NCBI RefSeq assembly: GCF_004339745.1
Contig: NZ_SMGP01000001.1
Span: 2,604,001-2,668,000, forward strand
Reading direction: 5' to 3'
DNA from: Paraburkholderia sp. BL9I2N2
GTDB taxonomy: Bacteria; Pseudomonadota; Gammaproteobacteria; Burkholderiales; Burkholderiaceae
Length of the DNA: 64,000 nucleotides
Position numbers and translations under genes: made by a program. Position 1 is the first letter of the stretch; every line of letters begins with the position of its first letter. Below the pieces are notes generated by a model. That model was not told the DNA's origin. It ran no database searches and saw nothing but the letters and a program-made list of their open reading frames with translations. Below, piece by piece: positions 18,437 through 27,243 of this stretch.

Positions 18437-18447
18437 CGGGGAAACAC

Positions 18448-19335
18448 ATGATCGACGAACAGATTCAAACGAGGCAGACGCAAGACACTGCGGTGGCGGA
18501 CCAGTGGTATCACACCAAGGATCAGCGAATCGTCGCAATCGACGCGCATGCCCACGTGTTCGTACGCGGCTTGCCGCTGGCGCGGCAGCGTCGCCATGCG
18601 CCGGATTACGACGCAACGGTGGACGCCTACGCGGGTCACTTGCTGTTAAACGGCGTCTCGCACGCCGTGCTCGTGCAACCCAGTTTTCTCGGTACCGACA
18701 ACTCCTTTTTCCTCGATGTGGCGAAGCGCTATCCGCGGCGTTTTCGTGGGGTGGCGGTCGTGGATTGCGCAGTCACCGATCACGAGCTCGCGCTGCTCGA
18801 TAGCACAGGCGTGGTGGGTATCCGGTTGAATCTCGTCGGCCTGAAGCTTCCTCAACTGACCGCACCCGACTGGCGGCGCCTGTTCGCGCGTGTCAACGCG
18901 CTCGGCTGGCATGTCGAGGTTCACCGTCAAGCCGTGGATTTACATGCCGTTGTCGGGCCGCTGCTCGAGCAGGGCTGCACGGTGGTCGTGGATCACTTCG
19001 GCCGGCCCGATCCGCGCACTGCTGCCGACGATCCAGGCTTCACGTATCTGCTGTCGCTTGCCGCTACCGGACGCGTCTGGGTGAAGCTGTCGGCGGCTTA
19101 CCGGAGCGCGGTGAACGACGACGGCACAGCATTGGGCACCGCTCTCGCGAGCCAGCTTCTCGACGCTTACACACCCGCGCGACTGGTGTGGGGCAGCGAC
19201 TGGCCGCATACGCAGCATCAGCAACTCGTCGATTACACCGCGACCCGTCGTGCGCTCGATCTGTGGGTTCCGGACGCGGCGCAGCGCGAGTCTATTTTGA
19301 CCAGCTCGGCGCGCACGCTTTATCGATTCGAATAA
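18448..19335 (+). CDS. Amidohydrolase, LigI (2-pyrone-4,6-dicarboxylate lactonase)-like
   Basis: The 295-residue protein is an amidohydrolase-2 family TIM barrel. Metal-site residues are visible: His34/His36 in DAHAHVF, a His in VDHFGRP and an Asp in WGSDWPHT. The order and spacing match LigI, which opens 2-pyrone-4,6-dicarboxylate in the protocatechuate 4,5-cleavage route, and related sugar-lactone hydrolases. The gene is 11 bp behind the MFS gene. No other lig/pmd genes are in the window, so the actual lactone may differ. Regulation is probably by the LysR at 16108-17010. Confidence 0.85.
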   Translation: MIDEQIQTRQTQDTAVADQWYHTKDQRIVAIDAHAHVFVRGLPLARQRRHAPDYDATVDAYAGHLLLNGVSHAVLVQPSFLGTDNSFFLDVAKRYPRRFRGVAVVDCAVTDHELALLDSTGVVGIRLNLVGLKLPQLTAPDWRRLFARVNALGWHVEVHRQAVDLHAVVGPLLEQGCTVVVDHFGRPDPRTAADDPGFTYLLSLAATGRVWVKLSAAYRSAVNDDGTALGTALASQLLDAYTPARLVWGSDWPHTQHQQLVDYTATRRALDLWVPDAAQRESILTSSARTLYRFE

Positions 19336-19566
19336 GCGCTCGACCGCGGCGGCCAATCCGCCGGAGCGGCACATCACAACGGCAGCGATTTCAGCCATGT
19401 CGCCGATCTTTCGGGATCGGCCGGAAACGCGATTGCAAAAAGGCGCCAGTTCCACCCTGTGACGTTTGCTCACAAAGTCAATATTTTTCGTGCATTGTCC
19501 TCCCACCGGTCACGGCGCTTAATCTCCCTTGAGAGCAATCCGCAACGCGTAGATCTGGGGAAAACC

Positions 19567-20901
19567 ATGGACCTTGAGGCGCTCAAACCCGCGATTTCCG
19601 ATCGGTTGATGAAACGGATCGCCTGGCGGCTCGCGCCGCTGATGATCCTGATGTACATTGCGAACCAGCTTGACCGCGCAAACATCGGCTATGCAGCGCT
19701 GACCATGAACGCCGAACTGCACATGACAGCGGCGCAATACGGTTTCGCGGCAAGCCTGTTTTTCCTTGGCTATATTCTCTTCGAAGTACCGAGCAACCTG
19801 TGCATGCATCGGTTTGGCGCCCGGCTGTGGATGACGCGCATCCTGCTGAGCTGGGGTCTGCTCTCCTCGCTGACGAGCTTCGTTCCCGACTCCCGTTGGC
19901 TCTACATCGCCCGCTTCTTTCTTGGCGCATTCGAGGCGGGTCTGTTTCCGGGCATGGTGTACTACCTCACGCTGTGGATGCCCGCGCGCAATCGCGTCTG
20001 GATGATGTCGCTGTTCGTCACCGCTATCCCACTGACCGGTGTGCTCGGCGCGCCCGTCTCCACGTGGCTGATGGCACACGCCACCGTGTTCGGCGTGAGC
20101 GGCTGGCGCGCGATGATTCTGCTGGAGGGATTGCCCGCGATCATTCTCGGCGTGGTCGCCTATTTCTGGCTGACGGACGACCCTTCCCGCTCGCGGTGGC
20201 TTTCCGCCGCTGAAAAGGGCGAAATCGCCGCCGCGCTGGCTGCCGAACGGGCTCAGGCAGCAACCGCCACCTCGTCGTCCGACGTCTCGCGAGCGCTTCG
20301 AAATCCGAAAGTCTGGGCCCTCGGCATCGTCTATTTCGGCACCAACGCCGGCATCATCGGCTTGCTCTATTTCCTGCCGCAAGTCATCAAGACGTTTGAA
20401 AGCACATTCGGGGTGAAGTACAGCCTCACGGACGTCGGGCTGATCACGGCGATTCCATTCGGCGTCGCTGTCATCGCGATGCTGATCTGGGGCCGTCTGG
20501 TGAGCCGCCACAATGTCGGGGCCTGGCATGTGGCCGGCCCGCTGCTGGTGTGCGCAGCCGCGCTCTCGGTGGCGCTACTGCTGAAGTCTCCCTACCAGTC
20601 GATCGTTGCGCTTTCGATTGGCGCGTCGGCCTGCTTTTGCAGCATCACGACTTTTTGGCAGTTGCCCAGCCGCATACTCACGGATCGGGCTGCGGCGGCC
20701 GGCATCGCGCTGATCACGAGTATCGGCGTATCGTCAGGATTTTTGCTGCCGTATTTTATCGGGTGGGTCAAGGATACGACCGGCACGTTCGTGCTTGCGT
20801 TCGTCGGCATTGCAGCGACGATGGTGCTCGCTTCCATCGTGGTCATGCTGCTCGAAACGCGCTGGCGCGAGGTCGGCCTGCGCCGGCTGGCGAGCGAATA
20901 G
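19567..20901 (+). CDS. MFS transporter, anion:cation symporter (ACS) type
   Basis: Of the ACS family (phthalate, tartrate, galactonate, hexuronate importers): residues 16-60 contain ANQLDRANIGYAAL and AASLFFLGYILFEVPSN (family landmarks), and FGARLWMTRILLSW follows. The ATG at 19567 gives 444 residues and fits the usual family start, while the frame extends 36 codons upstream without need. It is similar along its length to the transporter at 24808-26151, so the two are paralogues. A GcvA-like LysR gene follows 80 bp later. The substrate is probably an organic acid; not determinable. Confidence 0.9.
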   Translation: MDLEALKPAISDRLMKRIAWRLAPLMILMYIANQLDRANIGYAALTMNAELHMTAAQYGFAASLFFLGYILFEVPSNLCMHRFGARLWMTRILLSWGLLSSLTSFVPDSRWLYIARFFLGAFEAGLFPGMVYYLTLWMPARNRVWMMSLFVTAIPLTGVLGAPVSTWLMAHATVFGVSGWRAMILLEGLPAIILGVVAYFWLTDDPSRSRWLSAAEKGEIAAALAAERAQAATATSSSDVSRALRNPKVWALGIVYFGTNAGIIGLLYFLPQVIKTFESTFGVKYSLTDVGLITAIPFGVAVIAMLIWGRLVSRHNVGAWHVAGPLLVCAAALSVALLLKSPYQSIVALSIGASACFCSITTFWQLPSRILTDRAAAAGIALITSIGVSSGFLLPYFIGWVKDTTGTFVLAFVGIAATMVLASIVVMLLETRWREVGLRRLASE

Positions 20902-20981
20902 GCGTCGCCTGCGCCTCGCCGCACGAAGGGCTATCATCGGCGTATCCATTGCCCACTCCTTTTCGCCAGCAAGGATTATCG

Positions 20982-21929
20982 ATGCGCCGCGGTGTTCCCA
21001 GTCTCAGCGCCCTGCAAGCTTTTGAAGCAGCGGCGCGTCATGAAAGTTTTTCGAAGGCCGCGGCCGAGCTGTCGCAGACGCACGGCGCGGTCTGCAAGAA
21101 GGTCAACGAACTCGAGGCGCATCTGGGCATCACGCTCTTCGAGCGAGTCCGTCAGCGGCTGGTATTGTCCGCGGCGGGCGCGGAGTACGCACGGCGGATC
21201 CGCGTCCATCTCGACCAGATTCGACGCGATACGCTCGAACTGGTCCGCAAGCAAAGCGAAGTGAAGCTCCAGCTAGCCGTCGGCGTCACATTTGCATCTC
21301 AATGGCTGATTCCACGTCTGCATGATTTCTACGAGTCCAATCCCGATCTGCAACTCCACATCATGGGTCGCGACCAGCCGACTTTCTTCGACGATTCGAG
21401 TTTCGATGCCGCGATCTATTTTGCGCAGAGCTTGTGGCCTGCAATGCCAGGACAGCCGCTCGTCAGCGACGATGAAATTCTTGCTGTCTGCGCGCCCTCG
21501 TTGATCGGTACGCGCGGTACGTTGAGCGGCGCAAGGATCAGCGCGCTGCCCTGGATCCACACCCGCGATCTACCGCGCGCATGGCTTGCATGGTCCGAAA
21601 CGGCGTGCGCCCAGGTCATCGAACCCAGCACGTCGAACCAGCACTACGACATGTTCATCATGGCGATTAACGCCGCGATTTCCGGACTGGGTGTGGCCTT
21701 GCTTCCGCACATCCTGATCGAACGGGAATTGCGCAGCGGTGCACTCGTCCAGATCCACCCTCATTCGATCCCGAATCCGGAGACCGTCTACTACTCGTTT
21801 CCAGAGCAGAAACGGGAGTGGGAGCCGCTCAAACGCTTCGATCAATGGCTAGACGCCGCGGTTCGCGACTATCGTGACGGCCGCCGCGACCGCGCGGCAG
21901 CTATCGAAGCGACGCTTGCGTCACACTAG
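20982..21929 (+). CDS. LysR-family regulator, GcvA-like
   Basis: The 315-residue protein begins MRRGVPSLSALQAFEAAARHESFSKAAAEL, the GcvA-type winged helix (HTH in AAAELSQTHGAVCKKV). The effector domain with WLIPRLHDFYESNPDL is intact. The C-terminal tail has a basic stretch (YRDGRRDRAAAIEA). The ATG at 20982 is chosen because the HTH must start there; upstream the frame overlaps the end of the MFS gene. It probably controls the MFS gene just upstream or the leftward aldolase gene beside it. Confidence 0.88.
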   Translation: MRRGVPSLSALQAFEAAARHESFSKAAAELSQTHGAVCKKVNELEAHLGITLFERVRQRLVLSAAGAEYARRIRVHLDQIRRDTLELVRKQSEVKLQLAVGVTFASQWLIPRLHDFYESNPDLQLHIMGRDQPTFFDDSSFDAAIYFAQSLWPAMPGQPLVSDDEILAVCAPSLIGTRGTLSGARISALPWIHTRDLPRAWLAWSETACAQVIEPSTSNQHYDMFIMAINAAISGLGVALLPHILIERELRSGALVQIHPHSIPNPETVYYSFPEQKREWEPLKRFDQWLDAAVRDYRDGRRDRAAAIEATLASH

Positions 21930-21940
21930 CAACATCCGCG

Positions 21941-22744
21941 TCAGGCGAGTTCGCGCAGATCGGGATTTTCGCGCAGGAGTTGCTGATAGAGTCCCTGGAA
22001 TCCAAGCCATGCTACATAGTCGGATCCCAGTTGCGCGCGCGTGGCCTGCGCCTCCTCGTCGGAGAGCGGCTCGATCGGGCCGGCCGCCTCGGCCAGTAAC
22101 TGCACCTGGCAGCAACGCTCCATCGCGATGAAACGATACGCTGCGGCATCGACGGATGAGCCGACCGTCAGCAGCCCATGATTGAGCAGAATCGCGGCGC
22201 GCTTCGTGCCCATCGTCTGCGCGATCCGGCGACCCTCTTCAGTGGCGAGCACCACTACGTCGCCACGAAATAGCACGTGATCCTCGTGGAAGAGACAGGC
22301 TTCCTGATTGAGCGGAGCAAGCAGCCGTGCGCGCGCAGAAAATGCGCGACCGAAAGTCGTGTGTGTATGGGCTGCTGCAACGACATCGGGGTTCGCGCCG
22401 TGGATGCCGCAGTGAATCGCGGCCGCCGCGGCGTTGACCGGTCCGGTCCCGTGATAAACGTTGGCATCCTCGTCGATGCAAACGAGATCGTCGGGATGAA
22501 TCGACGAAAAATGCTGTGCGTACGGGTTGACCCAAAACCGATCGTGAAACTCCGGGTCGCGTACCGTGATATGTCCGGCTATGCCTTCGGCGAGCCCGAA
22601 TCGCGCGAAGATGCGAAATGCGGCAGCGAGTTTGAGCTTGCGATGTTGCCGCTCTTCGTCGAGGCTGGCGAATACAGGCGGCTCCGGCAAGCGTCCGCCA
22701 ATTGGCTTCGGAATCTGCAACTCGCGGACTTCCGCGTGACCCAT
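21941..22744 (-). CDS. Class II aldolase/adducin-family protein
   Basis: The 267-residue protein has the class II aldolase fold: zinc-binding histidines in AAAHTHTTFGRAFSA and the third in LLNHGLLTVG, and an acidic residue in NQEACLFHEDH. The N-terminal ~35 residues (PKPIGGRLPEPPVFASLDEER) are an extension seen in the group related to fungal-type and bacterial decarboxylase/aldolase proteins acting on hydroxy acids. The ATG at 22744 follows AAGGAG 6 nt upstream. It is divergent from the M81 hydrolase gene across 430 bp. Possible roles are aldol cleavage or decarboxylation in the same catabolic route; the substrate is unknown. Confidence 0.85.
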   Translation of the reverse strand: MGHAEVRELQIPKPIGGRLPEPPVFASLDEERQHRKLKLAAAFRIFARFGLAEGIAGHITVRDPEFHDRFWVNPYAQHFSSIHPDDLVCIDEDANVYHGTGPVNAAAAAIHCGIHGANPDVVAAAHTHTTFGRAFSARARLLAPLNQEACLFHEDHVLFRGDVVVLATEEGRRIAQTMGTKRAAILLNHGLLTVGSSVDAAAYRFIAMERCCQVQLLAEAAGPIEPLSDEEAQATRAQLGSDYVAWLGFQGLYQQLLRENPDLRELA

Positions 22745-23174
22745 GACATGCTCCTTCGTGCGATTGAAGCATTCATTCTCAGGCCGCACGGACCGCACGG
22801 TCCATCGACGATTTGTCACAAGTTTGCTTCTTGCGCTCACAAGGCGCAGCCCACTTCCCCATGGCTTGCCGAGACCGGCGCCACTCACGCTTGCGGTGCC
22901 CATGGCTCTTCGAACGTCCCGCATGCATGCCCGCGACCGATCGCGTCCACTGCTTTCGTGCGAGACGGTTAACTCCAATGTGAATGAAGCAATCAGTCGA
23001 CGTTAACCCGCATGGCATTTTGGCAACCAATACTTTTCACGAGCATGCGAATTCAGATATCGACGCTTGCATGCTCGCGGTCAATCGCCGCGTCGTCGAA
23101 AGCAACGCAATGATCCGCCGGGACCCCCCACGTGCGATGCCGATCCGGGTGACGCCGGCGCTGAGGAGTGACTG
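22745..23174. other. 430 bp divergent promoter region, aldolase / M81 operon
   Basis: Lies between the leftward class II aldolase gene and the rightward M81-MFS-cyclodeaminase operon. Small frames in it have no ribosome sites. It is less GC-rich around 22985-23060. GAGGAGTGACTG before 23175 is the ribosome site for the M81 gene. No clear operator palindrome was identified. Confidence 0.4.
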
Positions 23175-24731
23175 ATGAAAAAACCGCGCATTGCCATTCT
23201 TGGCTTCGCGATCGAATCGAACCGGTTTGCGCCGGTGTCCACGCGCGCCGATTTCGTATCGCGCGCCTACTTGCAAGCTACCGCGCTCCTGGACGACGCA
23301 CGCAAGGAAGCGCCGGTGATGACGCCGGAAATTCCCGCATTCGTTCGAACGATGGATGCGACCTCTGAGTGGACACCTGTCCCGATCCTCTTTGCCAACG
23401 CAGAGTCGGGCGGCCCGGTCGAACACGCATTCTTTGCCGACACGCTGGGCGAATTCGAACAGCGGTTGCGTGCGGCACTGCCGCTCGACGCTGTCTATAT
23501 CTGTGAGCATGGCGCCGCCATCACGACCGAAGAAGACGATCCCGACGGCGCGGTTTTCACGCTCGTACGCAATATCGTCGGACCCGTGGTGCCGATCGTC
23601 GCCACCGTCGACCTGCATGCGAACGTGTCCGACCGGATGGTGAACACCGTCGACGCGTTGGTCTCATACCGCCGCAATCCTCACACCGACATGGCCGAGC
23701 GCGGCGCCGAGGCCGCCCGCATCCTGAGCGAATTGTTGAATGGCATGCGCACGACTGTCGCGCATGTACGCATGCCCGTCTGCGCGCCACCCACCCAGTT
23801 GCTGACCGCCCCGGGAACCGGACCGTATGCGGAAATGATCCGGCGCGCGGAAGCGCTGGACGACCCGCGGATCGTGAATGTCTCGATTGTCGGCGGCTTT
23901 GCGTTCGCGGACACGCCGAAGAACGGCTTGACGGTACTCGTGACCACGCGCGGAGATGCACCGCTCGCACATCAAGTGGCCATCGATCTTGTGTCGTATG
24001 CGTGGCAAGAGCGTGCCGCATTCACGCCGACGCTGACGCCCCTCGACGACGCGGTGCGCCTCGCCAAAGCGACGAGCGACGATCCTGCGTTAGCGCCCCT
24101 GCTACTCGCCGACGTGGCTGACAACCCGGGCGGCGGCGGGCGCGGCAACACGCCGTTCGTGCTCAAGGCGCTGCTCCAGCACGAGGTGCAAGGGGCGATC
24201 CTCGGTGTCGTCACCGATCCGGATCTGGTGGCCGACGCCCACGTGGCGGGCACCGGGCAAGCGCTCGTTGCGCGCTTCAATCGTGCTGAAACCACTGTGT
24301 ATTCGGAGCCGTTCAACGCGCCGGCCCGCGTGCTGAAACTGCACAACGGCAAAGGTGTCGGCCGACGCGGACAACTGGCGGGCTGCAGCTTCGACCTTGG
24401 ACCGTGCGCCGCGCTGCAGATCGGCGGCGTGACGGTCATCGTCATCAGCAAGCGACATCAGTGTCACGAGCCGATGTTCTTCGAGATGTTCGGCATCGAC
24501 ATTGCACGTGCGCGCGTCGTCGTATTGAAGTCGCGCGGCCATTTCAGGGCGGCATTCGACGAGTTCTTTTCCGACGCACAGATCGTCAGCGTCGATGCGC
24601 CAGGTCTGACTTCCCCGATCCTCGCGCGATTCGATTTCAAGAAGCTGCCGCGGCCCGTCATACCGCTGGACGACATTTCCACGTGGAGTCCGACGGTCCG
24701 CACCGTTCTGCCAAGGAGCGACCCGCGATGA
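23175..24731 (+). CDS. M81-family metallopeptidase (MlrC-like)
   Basis: The 518-residue protein belongs to the M81 family, whose founder MlrC (microcystinase C) cleaves linear microcystin fragments; most relatives act on other amides. Probable zinc ligands are visible in ICEHGAAIT, TVDLHANVSD and NPHTDMAERG. The C-terminal domain (after about residue 290, starting near LADVADNPGGGGRGN) has the glycine-rich segment typical of the MlrC C-terminal region. Strong GAGGAG ribosome site. It heads an operon with an ACS transporter and an ornithine cyclodeaminase-family gene, which suggests uptake and hydrolysis of an imported amide, lactam or N-acyl compound. The specific substrate is unknown. Confidence 0.88.
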   Translation: MKKPRIAILGFAIESNRFAPVSTRADFVSRAYLQATALLDDARKEAPVMTPEIPAFVRTMDATSEWTPVPILFANAESGGPVEHAFFADTLGEFEQRLRAALPLDAVYICEHGAAITTEEDDPDGAVFTLVRNIVGPVVPIVATVDLHANVSDRMVNTVDALVSYRRNPHTDMAERGAEAARILSELLNGMRTTVAHVRMPVCAPPTQLLTAPGTGPYAEMIRRAEALDDPRIVNVSIVGGFAFADTPKNGLTVLVTTRGDAPLAHQVAIDLVSYAWQERAAFTPTLTPLDDAVRLAKATSDDPALAPLLLADVADNPGGGGRGNTPFVLKALLQHEVQGAILGVVTDPDLVADAHVAGTGQALVARFNRAETTVYSEPFNAPARVLKLHNGKGVGRRGQLAGCSFDLGPCAALQIGGVTVIVISKRHQCHEPMFFEMFGIDIARARVVVLKSRGHFRAAFDEFFSDAQIVSVDAPGLTSPILARFDFKKLPRPVIPLDDISTWSPTVRTVLPRSDPR

Positions 24732-24807
24732 CCGAATTACCCCGCGAAGACTTGCTGTCTTCACAGCACGCGCAAGGCACGCACCATTGCAACAGAGGAT
24801 ATTCCCA

Positions 24808-26151
24808 ATGAACGATACGCTAGACGTGACGCGAGTCAGACCACAGACCGCCCGGAAGGTCATCTGGCGTCTGGCGCCGCTGCTGATATTGCTCTACATG
24901 GTCAACCAGATGGACCGGGCGAACGTCGGCTACGCGGCGTTGACGATGAATCGCGAACTCGGCATGTCGGTCTCCCAGTTCGGGTTGGCCGCCGGTCTCT
25001 TCTACGCTGGGTACATTCTCGTTGCGGTGCCGAGCAATCTGCTGCTCGCGCGATTCGGCGCACGGCTGTGGATGACGCGTATTCTCGTCACCTGGGGATT
25101 GATCGCTTCGCTGACCGCATTCGTCAACAGCCCTCACATGCTGTACGCGCTGCGCTTTCTCCTCGGCATTGCAGAGTCAGGCTTCTTTCCGGGGATGATT
25201 CTGTATGTCACGTTCTGGCTGCCGCGGCAGGAGCGGGTGTGGCTGATGTCGCTGCTGTTTCTCGCCATTCCGCTGTCGAACATGCTGGGTGCACCGATTT
25301 CAACTTTCGTCATGGAGCATACGCATCTGTTCGGCTGGTCCGGCTGGCGCTCGATGTTCTTCATAGAAGGATTGCCGGCGATCGCGCTCGGTGTCGTCAC
25401 GTTCATCGTCATGAAGGACCGGCCCGACGACGCCCGGTGGTTGACCGTCGAAGAGCGCGCCGAACTGAGCCATGCGCTCGCGGTGGAGAGGCAGGAAGCC
25501 CAACGGGTGTCGCCGAAAAGCGCATGGCTTGCGTTGCTCGACCGGCGAGTTCTCGCATTCGGACTGATCTACTTCGGGATCAATATCGGCGTCGTCGCAC
25601 TGTCGTTTTTCTTGCCGCAGATGGTCGCGGAGTTCTCCCACCTGTACGCTGTCAAATATTCGGTCTTCCAGGTTGGACTGATTACCGCTGTGCCATTCGC
25701 GGTGTCGGCGGTGACCATCCTGTTGTGGGGACACTATGCTCGACGTACCGCGCTCAGCGCCTGGCACGTTGCGATTCCAACGGCGATCGGCGGTTTGTCG
25801 TTCGCCGCTGCGCTGTTCCTTTCGTCGCCATACGAGGCCATGGCTGCGTTTACGCTCGGCGCGGTCGGCGTCTACACCCCGCATGCCTCGTTCTGGCAGC
25901 TGCCTCCGCGCTATCTCAGCAACGCCGCGGCCGCGTCGGGCATCGGCCTCATCAATACGATCGGCACGCTGGCCGGATTTCTCGGCCCCTACGCGACCGG
26001 CTGGCTGCACGATGTTACCGGCTCGTATCGCGTGCCGATGCTCGGTGTTGCGGGACTCATGTGCCTGTCCGCGATGATGGTGCTGTTCGTAGAACGCGCA
26101 AACCGTGCGGCATTGCAGCCAGCGCGCGCACCGCAAGGTAGTGCCTCCTGA
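24808..26151 (+). CDS. MFS transporter, ACS type (paralogue of 19567-20901)
   Basis: 447 residues, 12 helices, with the ACS landmarks VNQMDRANVGYAAL and GLFYAGYILVAVPSN. The ATG at 24808 is preferred over one 21 bp upstream, on family alignment. It is the middle gene of the M81-MFS-cyclodeaminase operon (77 bp after the first gene, 48 bp before the third). It is close to the transporter at 19567 over its whole length (for example both have FGARLWMTRIL), so both probably take related organic acid or amide substrates. Confidence 0.9.
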   Translation: MNDTLDVTRVRPQTARKVIWRLAPLLILLYMVNQMDRANVGYAALTMNRELGMSVSQFGLAAGLFYAGYILVAVPSNLLLARFGARLWMTRILVTWGLIASLTAFVNSPHMLYALRFLLGIAESGFFPGMILYVTFWLPRQERVWLMSLLFLAIPLSNMLGAPISTFVMEHTHLFGWSGWRSMFFIEGLPAIALGVVTFIVMKDRPDDARWLTVEERAELSHALAVERQEAQRVSPKSAWLALLDRRVLAFGLIYFGINIGVVALSFFLPQMVAEFSHLYAVKYSVFQVGLITAVPFAVSAVTILLWGHYARRTALSAWHVAIPTAIGGLSFAAALFLSSPYEAMAAFTLGAVGVYTPHASFWQLPPRYLSNAAAASGIGLINTIGTLAGFLGPYATGWLHDVTGSYRVPMLGVAGLMCLSAMMVLFVERANRAALQPARAPQGSAS

Positions 26152-26199
26152 CGCCGGACACACTGCGTTTGCCATTCTCAAGAATCAAGGTGTACCACC

Positions 26200-27171
26200 A
26201 TGCGCAATGATGCCAAGCTGATCCTGATCGACAAACACCAGGTCGAGGCCTTGCTGAAGCCTGACGATGTAGTCGACGCAGTACGGGAAGCATTCGCTCT
26301 TCACAGCCGGGGCGAGGGCCGTGTGTTTCCTGTTGTCCGAGAGCCACTCGTGACAGGGGGCGTGTTCGGAATCAAATCGGGCGACGTGCAGTCGCAAGGC
26401 CTGCTCGGATTCAAGGCCGCGGGGTTTTGGCCTTCAAACCGCGGCTTGGGCGGCGAACCGCACCAGGCCACCATTCTCCTGATCGATCCGAAAACCGGCC
26501 GGCCCGTGTGCGTGATCGACGGCAATGCAATCACGACCATGCGCACGGGCGCTGCCGGCGGCTTGGGTTTGACCCTCCTCGCGCGTACGGACAGTGCTCG
26601 TCTATGCGTATTTGGCACGGGCGTACAAGCACAAGTTCAGGTCGGATTCGCGATGCGTGTGCTCGAACAGCTTTCCTGCGTTCGCTATATCACCGTGGAC
26701 GGTGAGCGCGACGTTTCATTTGAAGCCCAGTTCGCCGGACGTTGCGAAGTCCTGCATGCGACCGACCGTAACGCCGCGGTGGCTGACAGCGATGTGGTCG
26801 TCACGGCCACGCCGGGCAAAGGGCCACTCTTCGACGCGCATGCAGTGCAACCCGGCACTCATCTCAACTGCGTCGGCGCGGACACCAAAGGCAAACGCGA
26901 ACTTCCGGAAGATTTGCTGCCGCGCGTCCGCCTTTTTGTCGACGATCGAACCCAGGCACGCGAAATCGGCGAAACACAATGGGCGCCCGACACGCCATGT
27001 ATCGAGATCGGCGATCTGATCACCGGCCAGGTTCGGATCGATCGGCATCCTGACGACATCACCCTGTTCGACATGACCGGTATCGCCCTGCAGGACCTGA
27101 CAGTCGCGCGATTGCTTTACGAGCGTGCCTGCGAAACGGATACGGCGACCTCGTTGTCGTGGCCTTGGTAG
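26200..27171 (+). CDS. Ornithine cyclodeaminase/mu-crystallin family enzyme
   Basis: The 323-residue protein has the OCD fold: Lys in LGFKAAGF, Arg in AITTMRTGAAGGLG, and the dinucleotide site LCVFGTGVQAQVQ with the conserved Gly pattern, followed by VADSDVVVTATPG and DDRTQAREIGE. OCD-family members are NAD(P)-dependent ornithine cyclodeaminases, alanine or lysine-type dehydrogenases, or ketimine reductases. The neighbours (M81 hydrolase, ACS transporter) hint that it acts on an amino or imino acid released by the hydrolase. Last gene of this operon; a LysR gene converges from the right. Confidence 0.87.
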   Translation: MRNDAKLILIDKHQVEALLKPDDVVDAVREAFALHSRGEGRVFPVVREPLVTGGVFGIKSGDVQSQGLLGFKAAGFWPSNRGLGGEPHQATILLIDPKTGRPVCVIDGNAITTMRTGAAGGLGLTLLARTDSARLCVFGTGVQAQVQVGFAMRVLEQLSCVRYITVDGERDVSFEAQFAGRCEVLHATDRNAAVADSDVVVTATPGKGPLFDAHAVQPGTHLNCVGADTKGKRELPEDLLPRVRLFVDDRTQAREIGETQWAPDTPCIEIGDLITGQVRIDRHPDDITLFDMTGIALQDLTVARLLYERACETDTATSLSWPW

Positions 27172-27243
27172 TATCGCCGCTTCACCGGTAGTCAGACCAG
27201 GCCCGCGCCGCTCTGATCGGTGCGGGTTCGCGGCCACATCCGG

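Noticed and set aside
17227..18447. Upstream extension of the LigI-like gene through the MFS gene
   Set aside because: The frame is open by chance; the good ATG with family alignment is at 18448.
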